From assembly GCF_006443095.1 (NCBI RefSeq), contig NZ_VFWZ01000001.1, positions 434,001 through 498,000 of the forward strand: a stretch of DNA of 64,000 nt, read 5' to 3'. Below, piece by piece: positions 1 to 6,727 of this stretch. The DNA comes from Aquimarina algicola (GTDB lineage Bacteria; Bacteroidota; Bacteroidia; Flavobacteriales; Flavobacteriaceae). Within the stretch, counting starts at the first letter, position 1. Each line of letters begins with the position of its first letter. The notes beneath the pieces are model-generated. The model worked only from the letters and a program-made list of their open reading frames with translations, did no database searches and had not been told where the DNA came from. Position numbers and translations under genes: made by a program.

Positions 1-2418
1 TGTATTTTCATTAATGATATCCTTAAAAATATGGATATTGTCGTTTGCAAGTTTTTTTGCTTGCCCCAATAATCCTTTTGAGATAAAAGTCCTGCCACTC
101 TCTTTATGATCTATGATTTTGATTTCATAATTTAAATGAGTCAATAATTCAATAGCATCAATCCCAATAGTCGTATCTAGATGATTTGTAAACTCATCAA
201 TAAAAAAATAAACAGATTGTATTGGGTTACTAGGTTGTAGTTTTGGTAATTTCTTTTTTATCCAACTCTTAAGGGACTGTTTACTCAATAATGGCAAATC
301 TCTTTCTTTTGCAACTCCTAAAGAAGATTTTAAAATTTGTGCTGTTACTCTATTTTTGAAAAAGAAATTAGTGAGTCCGGGAGCTGTTCTCCCCAGATTA
401 TTTAATCTGTTATTGTAGGCAAACAATTTTGTTCTCAAAGACGTGCCGTTTTCTTTTTGGTATTGATATTCGAACTCGGCTTTTAGTGTTGCAACGTCTA
501 CATTAGAAGGACATTCACTAGAACACCCTTTACAACTGATACATAGATCAAAAACTTCTTTGAGTTCTTTGTGATCAAATTTATTAGCCTTTTCACTATT
601 GGTCAAAAATTCTCTTAGTGCATTAGCTCTTCCTCTAGTTGTATCTTTTTCATTTTTAGTGGCTCTGTAACTTGGGCACATTGTACCTCCTGCCTCAACA
701 GATTTACGACAATCACCGCTTCCATTACATTTTTCTGTGGCTCTCAAAATGCCTAGAGAATCGCTAAAATCCAGTAACGTTTGTACTTGTGGTTCTTTGC
801 GATCAACTTCATACCTAAGTTTTTGATCCATTGGGTAGGCATTTACAATTTTACCGGGATTAAAAATATAATCAGGATCAAAAACAGTTTTGATATTTTC
901 TATAATCTTGTAATTCGCTTCTCCTATCATATATGGGATATATTCAGCTCTTACGATTCCGTCCCCATGCTCTCCACTCATTGATCCATTATATTTTTTT
1001 ACAAGAGCAGCAACATCATCAGTTATTTTTTTGAATAACACCACATCTTCACTCTTTTTCAAATCCAAAATAGGGCGCAAATGTAATTCTCCAGCTCCTG
1101 CATGCGCATAGTAAACAGATTTTTGACCGTGCTTGTCCATTAAATCAGTAAACTCATGTATATAATTATCCAAATCAGATATGGCTACAGCGGTATCTTC
1201 AATACAAGCAACCGCTTTTTTGTCACCTACAATGTTTCCCAATAAACCCAATCCGGCTTTTCTGAGTTCTAGAGCCTGATCTATTTCTTTTCCGATAAGA
1301 ACGGGGTTAGCATAACTTAAGTCGGAAAGATTCAGCGTTTGTAATAATTCATCTTTTTGTATTTGAAGACTTTCTTTATCATGACTTCTAAGCTCTAACA
1401 TTAGTATCGCCTGTGGATCATCAACGATAAAAAATCTATTTTTGAGCTGTGATATGTTATTTTTTGTACAATCCAAGATGGTTTTATCCATCATTTCGCA
1501 AGTATATAACCCATGTTTCATTACAGGGGCAACTGCTTTCATACAATCTTCTATAGTTTTAAAATGGGCAGCGATCATCAACGCTTCTTTTGGAGGAAGA
1601 TCATCTATTTTTAGCGTAATTGCTGTTGTAAAAGCAAGAGTTCCTTCACTACCGGTCAAAAGTTCACACATATTAAACATTTTGTCTGTATTTGTGAATA
1701 TTTGAGTGTCAATTAGAGCATCTATCGCATATCCGGTATTACGACGATGTATTTCAGGCTTAGGGAAATGCTCAATAATCTGTTCTTTTATTTCTTCAGG
1801 AAAAAGTTCCTGATATATTGTATCGTAAATTTTACCTTCTAAGGTGTCTTGCTCTCTTTTTTTATCAAATGTTTCTTTTGTAATATTATTAAAAATAGCT
1901 TCGCTCCCATCTGATAAAATGGTTTGTATCTCAACAACTTTATCTCTTGTGACTCCATATTTAATAGAAGTGGTACCGCTACTATTATTACCAACCATAC
2001 CACCAATCATACACCGATTGGATGTAGAGGTATTTGGACCAAAAAACAATTGGTATGGAGCTAAATATCTATTTAAATCATCTCTTATAACACCCGGTTC
2101 TACGGTTACTGTTTTATTTACTTTATCTACAGAAAGTATTTTTGTAAAATGTTTGGAAACATCGACCACTATGCCCTCTCCTACACATTGACCTGCCAAA
2201 GAAGTACCTGCTGTTCTGGGAATTAAACCAATTTTATGCTTTTTAGCAAAGTCAATTAGGCTTTTGATATCCTTTTTATGTTTAGGAAAAGCAACTGCCA
2301 AAGGTATTCTTCTGTACACTGAAGCATCTGTAGCATACAATGATTTTGTAAGCTTGTCAAACTGCAATTCACCATCTAATTGGTGTTGCAAAGAAGTCAA
2401 AGTTTGATTATTGATCAT
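1..2418 (-). CDS. FAD-linked oxidase / Fe-S protein, probable D-2-hydroxyglutarate dehydrogenase (YdiJ type), 3' end cut by window
   Basis: The reading frame starts at ATG 2418 and stays open to the window edge (806 codons visible). The N-terminal half carries the FAD_binding_4 (PCMH) signature RTAGTSLAGQ near residue 70 and GGMVGNNSSG near 140, followed by an FAD-oxidase C-terminal domain with the GSMSGEHGDG motif. A ferredoxin-like section follows with CNGSGDCRKS, GGTMCPSY and CISCKGCSSECPS cysteine clusters. This domain order is that of YdiJ-type oxidases, which include D-2-hydroxyglutarate dehydrogenases; D-lactate dehydrogenase or GlpC-like activity is the alternative. The start overlaps the end of the upstream Lrp-type regulator by 11 bp, so the two are co-transcribed. 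The divergent gene encodes a DUF1338 enzyme, a family that can make D-2-hydroxyglutarate from 2-oxoadipate, which favours D-2-hydroxyglutarate as substrate (inference). The C-terminal CCG/heterodisulfide-reductase-like part lies outside the window. Confidence 0.85.
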   Translation of the reverse strand, partial: MINNQTLTSLQHQLDGELQFDKLTKSLYATDASVYRRIPLAVAFPKHKKDIKSLIDFAKKHKIGLIPRTAGTSLAGQCVGEGIVVDVSKHFTKILSVDKVNKTVTVEPGVIRDDLNRYLAPYQLFFGPNTSTSNRCMIGGMVGNNSSGTTSIKYGVTRDKVVEIQTILSDGSEAIFNNITKETFDKKREQDTLEGKIYDTIYQELFPEEIKEQIIEHFPKPEIHRRNTGYAIDALIDTQIFTNTDKMFNMCELLTGSEGTLAFTTAITLKIDDLPPKEALMIAAHFKTIEDCMKAVAPVMKHGLYTCEMMDKTILDCTKNNISQLKNRFFIVDDPQAILMLELRSHDKESLQIQKDELLQTLNLSDLSYANPVLIGKEIDQALELRKAGLGLLGNIVGDKKAVACIEDTAVAISDLDNYIHEFTDLMDKHGQKSVYYAHAGAGELHLRPILDLKKSEDVVLFKKITDDVAALVKKYNGSMSGEHGDGIVRAEYIPYMIGEANYKIIENIKTVFDPDYIFNPGKIVNAYPMDQKLRYEVDRKEPQVQTLLDFSDSLGILRATEKCNGSGDCRKSVEAGGTMCPSYRATKNEKDTTRGRANALREFLTNSEKANKFDHKELKEVFDLCISCKGCSSECPSNVDVATLKAEFEYQYQKENGTSLRTKLFAYNNRLNNLGRTAPGLTNFFFKNRVTAQILKSSLGVAKERDLPLLSKQSLKSWIKKKLPKLQPSNPIQSVYFFIDEFTNHLDTTIGIDAIELLTHLNYEIKIIDHKESGRTFISKGLLGQAKKLANDNIHIFKDIINENT

Positions 2419-2890
2419 GAGTATTTTTACCTAAAGTATTAAGAGAAACAGGTCTTTTAAAATTTGTATCGAAACAAATGAAACTATCAGTTCCGGCCAC
2501 ACCATCTATAAGATGAATTTGTTCGTATAAAATTCTTCTTAGATGATGATTATCTATTGCAAAAATAAGAATGAAAATCGCATAATACCCAGAAACATAG
2601 CTGCATTCTAGTATTTCGGGAATCTTTTTTAAATCTTCTACAACAGCGGTAGCGTATCTCGCTTCTCGAAGACGAATCCCTACATAGGATTTTGTACGAA
2701 AACCAATTTGTTTTTCATCAACAACAAATTCTGCTTTCTGTATTACCCCCTTTTGTTTCAGCTTTTTTATTCTTTGATGTACTAATGAATTTGAAATCTT
2801 CAAATCATCTGCTATTTGAGAAAAGGGTTTTCTTGCATCTTCTCGTATTTGTAATAAAATTTGCTGATCTATGTAATCAAAATGCTCCAT
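2408..2890 (-). CDS. Lrp/AsnC family transcriptional regulator
   Basis: This 160-residue protein has the usual Lrp length. An N-terminal winged helix-turn-helix (FDYIDQQILLQIREDARK onward, residues 4-60, with ISNSLVHQRIKKLKQKGVI as the recognition part) is followed by a RAM/AsnC ligand-binding domain with the IDGVAGTDSFI strand near the end. Lrp proteins bind amino acids and form octamers. It is the first gene of an operon with the FAD/Fe-S dehydrogenase, whose ATG lies inside its last codons, and it is divergent from the DUF1338 enzyme. This arrangement suggests a local regulator of a lysine or 2-oxoadipate catabolic module rather than global Lrp (inference). A second Lrp paralogue lies at 37014-37493. 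Confidence 0.88.
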   Translation of the reverse strand: MEHFDYIDQQILLQIREDARKPFSQIADDLKISNSLVHQRIKKLKQKGVIQKAEFVVDEKQIGFRTKSYVGIRLREARYATAVVEDLKKIPEILECSYVSGYYAIFILIFAIDNHHLRRILYEQIHLIDGVAGTDSFICFDTNFKRPVSLNTLGKNTHDQ

Positions 2891-2939
2891 ATGATTAAAA
2901 ATAATAGATTCGATAGTATCAATTAAACACTTTAAAGTG

Positions 2940-2970
2940 ATAAAAGATGTAAAATTAACATAAAAGATGT
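2940..2970. promoter_or_regulatory. Direct repeat, candidate Lrp-type operator in divergent intergenic region
   Basis: The 11-mer ATAAAAGATGT occurs at 2940-2950 and again at 2960-2970. The start-to-start spacing is exactly 20 bp, about two helical turns, which places both copies on the same face of the DNA. They lie midway between the divergent Lrp-type regulator and DUF1338 gene. Binding by the neighbouring Lrp protein is inference; AT-rich background could produce such a repeat by chance. Confidence 0.35.
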
Positions 2971-3077
2971 TTTTTTATAATTAAATCAATTCTCTATGTT
3001 TAAAAATATAATCAAAACTAATAATTTTGTTCTGATTTTATATGTTTTTTAAATAATTTATCATAAGCTTTAGACAA

Positions 3078-3893
3078 ATGAATACTAATAACTTCTTTGA
3101 AGAACTTTGGAAACAATACACTACTAAAACTCCATCCGCTCAAAAAATAAAAACATTATTCGAGACTGAAGGGAATATTATATACAATGATCATATCGCT
3201 ATCCGTACATTTAACGATAAAAGAGTCAATATTGATATTTTAGAGAAGCCTTTTCTTGCAATGGGTTATAAACCAATGGGTGAGTATCATTTTGAAACTA
3301 AAAAACTATATGCCAAACATTTTGAGCATGAAACAGATACCGAAGCGCCAAAAATATTTATCAGCGAACTGCTGTTAGAGCATTTTTCAGAAACATTACA
3401 ATCAACAGTCAAAAATATACTCGGTCAAGTTGATCAAGAACAATTTGAAGATGAAGATTTAATCTTGAAAGGACGTGTTTGGGATTCTATATCTTATGAA
3501 ACCTATGAAACTCTTCTCGAAGAATCAGAATATGCAGCTTGGATGTACGTAAATGGGTTTTGCTCAAATCATTTTACTGTAGACGTCAACAAATTAAAAA
3601 CCTTTGATTCTCTCAATGAGGTTAATGAGTTCTTAAAAGCAAATGGTTTCAAAATGAATACCTCTGGTGGAGAGATAAAAGGATCTCCAGAAGTATTGCT
3701 AGAACAATCAAGTATTCTTGCTGATGCAATTGAAATAGCTTTTGAAGAGAAAAAAGAAAAAATCACTACTTGTTATTATGAATTTTCATATCGACATCCA
3801 CAAGATGATGGTACTCTATTTAAAGGTTTTATAGCAGATTCTGCCGACAAAATATTTGAAAGTACTGATATGGGATTACAAAAATCTTCATAA
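3078..3893 (+). CDS. DUF1338 protein, HglS-like 2-oxoadipate dioxygenase/decarboxylase
   Basis: This 271-residue protein matches the DUF1338 family, whose studied member HglS is a non-haem iron enzyme converting 2-oxoadipate to D-2-hydroxyglutarate in lysine breakdown. The expected metal ligands can be placed at His39 (in NDHIAIRTF), His165 (in SNHFTVDV) and Glu235 (in YYEFSYR). The protein is shorter than the Pseudomonas enzyme (over 400 residues), which appears usual for the short DUF1338 form. It is divergent from an Lrp-type regulator and an FAD/Fe-S dehydrogenase of the type that oxidises D-2-hydroxyglutarate, so the three genes form a plausible 2-oxoadipate to 2-oxoglutarate route. The family call is firm; the exact reaction is inferred from family and context. 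Confidence 0.85.
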   Translation: MNTNNFFEELWKQYTTKTPSAQKIKTLFETEGNIIYNDHIAIRTFNDKRVNIDILEKPFLAMGYKPMGEYHFETKKLYAKHFEHETDTEAPKIFISELLLEHFSETLQSTVKNILGQVDQEQFEDEDLILKGRVWDSISYETYETLLEESEYAAWMYVNGFCSNHFTVDVNKLKTFDSLNEVNEFLKANGFKMNTSGGEIKGSPEVLLEQSSILADAIEIAFEEKKEKITTCYYEFSYRHPQDDGTLFKGFIADSADKIFESTDMGLQKSS

Positions 3894-3932
3894 AAAAATG
3901 GATTCCTCGTATTAAAAACAGATATGTAACGT

Positions 3933-3940
3933 TATATTTG
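3933..3940 (+). promoter_or_regulatory. Predicted -7 promoter element
   Basis: TATATTTG matches the Bacteroidota -7 consensus TAnnTTTG, 29 bp before the ATG of the outer-membrane protein at 3970. No clear TTG was found at the -33 position. Confidence 0.45.
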
Positions 3941-3969
3941 ACGACAATTAACCTAAAATCTATTTTACT

Positions 3970-4458
3970 ATGACGAATCGTATTTTGATCATTGCTGCTT
4001 TTTTAATAGCATCAATAAGTACTGTTCAATCACAAGAAATTGCAAAACATGCCTTAGGTCTTCGTTTGGGAGATAACGATGGGTTTGGTGTAGAAGCCTC
4101 TTATCAATTGGGTATAGGCGGTAATAATCGTTTAGAATTTGACCTTGGATGGAGAGACGAAGATAATTTTGACGCTATAAAAGCAGCGGGGATCTACCAG
4201 TGGGTATTTAATCTAGACAAAGGATTTAACTGGTATGTTGGTCCTGGTGGGGGACTTATCTTTGTGGATTATGATAATGATCGTATTACAGGTGATGATG
4301 GTGATACCTTTGTATTTATAGCAGGAGATATAGGAATTGAATATAATTTTGATATTCCGTTATTGATCTCATTGGACTTAAGACCAGAGATTGTATTTGG
4401 AAATGACGATGATGATTTAGATTTCGATATAGGAATCGGTATCCGTTACCAATTCTAA
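3970..4458 (+). CDS. Small outer-membrane beta-barrel protein
   Basis: This 162-residue protein has an N-terminal signal peptide (MTNRILIIAAFLIASIS, cleavage probably after VQSQ near residue 22). The rest alternates hydrophobic and polar residues in strand-like stretches rich in Gly, Asp and aromatics, and it ends in YQF, an aromatic terminal residue typical of proteins inserted by BamA. It resembles the small eight-stranded OmpA/OmpX-like barrels common in flavobacteria. It stands alone between the DUF1338 gene and the convergent bshA. Specific function is unknown. Confidence 0.7.
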   Translation: MTNRILIIAAFLIASISTVQSQEIAKHALGLRLGDNDGFGVEASYQLGIGGNNRLEFDLGWRDEDNFDAIKAAGIYQWVFNLDKGFNWYVGPGGGLIFVDYDNDRITGDDGDTFVFIAGDIGIEYNFDIPLLISLDLRPEIVFGNDDDDLDFDIGIGIRYQF

Positions 4459-4490
4459 ACTTAGTTATATATAAAAGAACAAATCGTTCC

Positions 4491-5618
4491 TTAATGTATA
4501 GCCAATGCGCTCTCGTAAATGGCTACATATTTGGGAACGATTTCGTTTACATCAAACCTTTCTGCCTGTTCGTAGGCTTTTTCTTTAAAAATTTCTAATG
4601 TAATATCGTCTTTCAAAATATCTATTGCATGTTTTGACATTTGTTCGATATCTCCTACGTCACTCAAATATCCTGAAATTCCATTTAGATTTACTTCTGG
4701 GATACCACCTGCATTACTAGAAATAACAGGCACTTTATTCATCATAGCCTCAAGAGCCGCTAATCCAAAACTTTCCCTTTCTGAAGGAAGTAAAAACAGG
4801 TCAGAAAAACATAAAATCTTATCTACTTCATTACTATTACCCAAAAAGATAACTTTGTCTTTAATACCTAATTCTTTACATTTTTGTTCGGCAGGTTTTC
4901 TTTCTGGCCCATCACCTACCATTAATAATTTAGCCGGTATTTCTTTCTGAATATTATAAAATATATCAATCACATCAGAAATACGTTTTACAGGTCTAAA
5001 GTTACTAATGTGAGTAACAATACGTTCGTCAGGAGTAGCCATTAATTCTCGTTGACAATCGGTAAAACTTGTCTTTTTTTGACTTATATCTATAAAATTA
5101 GGTACAACTTCAATTTCTTTTTTGATGTTAAATAAACGTAGCGTATCGTCTTTCAGACTTTGTGAAACAGAAGTTACTACATCACTTTTATTAATACTAA
5201 AGGTTACTGCAGGCTTATAATTAGGGTGATTTCCTACAAGTGTGATATCTGTTCCATGTAATGTTGTTACCATTGGGATATGAATGCCTTCTTCTGCCAA
5301 CATCTTTTTTGCCATGTAACCTGCATAAGCATGCGGAATCGCATAATGAACATGCAGTATATCTATATCATATTTTTTAATACTTTCTACTAATTTACTT
5401 GACAGCGCTAATTCATATGGCTGATATAAGAAAAGAGGATATTGAGGAACATTAACTTCATGAAAATGAATATTTGGATTTAGAAGATTAAGGCGTACAG
5501 GTTGCTTATACGACATAAAATGTATTTGATGACCTAATTTGGCAAGTGCAATCCCAAGTTCTGTAGCCACTACTCCACTCCCTCCAAATGTGGGATAACA
5601 TACAATAGCAATATTCAT
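4491..5618 (-). CDS. bshA: N-acetyl-alpha-D-glucosaminyl L-malate synthase BshA
   Basis: BshA catalyses the first step of bacillithiol synthesis, joining GlcNAc from UDP-GlcNAc to L-malate. The protein is 375 residues, the family length, and has a GT4 (GT-B) fold. Visible motifs are the N-terminal glycine-rich loop YPTFGGSGVVATELG (residues 8-22), HGTD at 121-124, ISNFRPVKR at 204-212, and the donor-site E-x7-E motif at Glu282 and Glu290 (in SERESFGLAALEAM). These match BshA more closely than a generic glycosyltransferase. It is monocistronic and convergent with the outer-membrane protein gene. bshB and bshC are not in the window, as is usual where these genes are dispersed. Confidence 0.93.
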   Translation of the reverse strand: MNIAIVCYPTFGGSGVVATELGIALAKLGHQIHFMSYKQPVRLNLLNPNIHFHEVNVPQYPLFLYQPYELALSSKLVESIKKYDIDILHVHYAIPHAYAGYMAKKMLAEEGIHIPMVTTLHGTDITLVGNHPNYKPAVTFSINKSDVVTSVSQSLKDDTLRLFNIKKEIEVVPNFIDISQKKTSFTDCQRELMATPDERIVTHISNFRPVKRISDVIDIFYNIQKEIPAKLLMVGDGPERKPAEQKCKELGIKDKVIFLGNSNEVDKILCFSDLFLLPSERESFGLAALEAMMNKVPVISSNAGGIPEVNLNGISGYLSDVGDIEQMSKHAIDILKDDITLEIFKEKAYEQAERFDVNEIVPKYVAIYESALAIH

Positions 5619-5785
5619 GAATTCAATTTTCCTTTTTATTACTTATAGAAAACAGGTGTATCAATTACCTATTCCCAGAAGTATATTAATTTTTCTAAAA
5701 TACTTTGTCGTAACAGTTTTGTAACGGCTTACAATGTACGAGAAAATTGGTGTTTTAATTTGTTAAAGTAATTCTAAAAGAGAAA

Positions 5786-6220
5786 TTAAATTTTTGTCAA
5801 AATAAGTTTTGAAGAGCTTTCTTTCTTTATTTTAAAGGATTTACTTCTCAACAGCCTTGGATGTGTAACTTTTAAAATTCCATTAAAAGTATCATAGTTC
5901 CAAACAGCTTGATCGGCTCCAACTAGGCTTCCCGGGTGAAAAGGACTATAATTTCCACAACGTTTTATTTCTTTGTAATTCTTAAAATGTTTAATTCGGG
6001 TTTTTCCTGTATACTTTCCTTTAAAAAATTCGATACCATTCTTTTTGACCTTATTATACCTTTCGGAACGAATTAAATGAATGGTGTTATCATTACTTGG
6101 ACTATTTGATATAACCACCCATTTATCAAATAATTCTCTTTTGGTAGGGAGAAAATCTTGTGCTGTTAGAAAATAAATTGAAAAGAGGAAGAAGACTAAA
6201 GTTATTTTGCTATTATTCAT
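5786..6220 (-). CDS. Predicted secreted protein of unknown function
   Basis: This 144-residue protein starts with a signal peptide (hydrophobic run KITLVFFLFSIYFLTAQ, residues 5-21). The mature part is basic and strand-rich, with a single cysteine (RCGNYSPFHPG). It reads like a small periplasmic or lipocalin-like domain. The gene lies just downstream of rnpB on the same strand, and the T-rich end of rnpB separates the two. I do not recognise a family. Confidence 0.6.
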   Translation of the reverse strand: MNNSKITLVFFLFSIYFLTAQDFLPTKRELFDKWVVISNSPSNDNTIHLIRSERYNKVKKNGIEFFKGKYTGKTRIKHFKNYKEIKRCGNYSPFHPGSLVGADQAVWNYDTFNGILKVTHPRLLRSKSFKIKKESSSKLILTKI

Positions 6221-6282
6221 TACAGTTGGTTTAAAAAGAACTGTATCAAATAATGTGCCTATAACACTTCATTTGTAAAAAA

Positions 6283-6593
6283 GAAAAAGCAGATCATAAG
6301 CCGGATTCTGTAACTTTATTAATAAAGCCCTTATCATTTATCTAGTCTTGACATTACTATCAAGATCAAACCGCCTACCCTCCAACGTTAGGCGCACAAC
6401 CTTCAAATGCTGGTTTACATGGCGTTGCACCGCATAGAGTTTACCTGATTTCACTACAGCATTACCTGTACATTCTTTCTGTTGCACTTGTCCTCGTCTT
6501 TCGACGGACGGGCGTTACCCGCTATACTGTGCTACGGTGTCCGGACTTTCCTCTCTTTAATAATATAAAGAGCGATAAGGTGATCTGCTCTGC
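6283..6593 (-). ncRNA. rnpB: RNase P RNA (bacterial type A)
   Basis: Read on the minus strand, the segment has the two halves of the universally conserved P4 core: GAGGAAAGTCCGGAC near the 5' end (about 6555-6541) and CAGAATCCGGCTTA near the 3' end (about 6313-6298). The end helix P1 is visible as AGCAGATC at the 5' end pairing with GATCTGCT at the 3' end. The length of about 310 nt fits a Bacteroidota RNase P RNA. The 3' end runs into a T-rich stretch (6281-6288), consistent with termination. The gene is divergent from dnaX. The ends are accurate to a few bases. Confidence 0.95.
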
Positions 6594-6594
6594 G

Positions 6595-6602
6595 CAAAAA
6601 TA
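6595..6602 (-). promoter_or_regulatory. Predicted -7 promoter element for rnpB
   Basis: On the minus strand TATTTTTG matches TAnnTTTG and ends a few bases before the predicted 5' end of RNase P RNA, the expected distance for a -7 element. A clear -33 TTG was not found. Confidence 0.5.
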
Positions 6603-6695
6603 TTATTTTTTTCTGATCCTATAACGTATTAATCGTATTTTGAACAGATAATACTATTGTTAATAACTCAAAATAAAAAGCAGAGGCTTACATTT

Positions 6696-6703
6696 TATAT
6701 TTG
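6696..6703 (+). promoter_or_regulatory. Predicted -7 promoter element for dnaX
   Basis: TATATTTG matches TAnnTTTG and lies 24 bp before the ATG at 6728. It overlaps an in-frame upstream TTG codon at 6701, which argues against starting dnaX there. A second match, TAACTTTG at 6715-6722, is too close to the ATG to be preferred. Confidence 0.45.
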
Positions 6704-6727
6704 TATGCAATTTATAACTTTGTAGCA

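Noticed and set aside
6701-6727. In-frame TTG start for dnaX nine codons upstream
   Set aside because: The TTG overlaps a TAnnTTTG promoter element, and the family-conserved N-terminus begins at ATG 6728.
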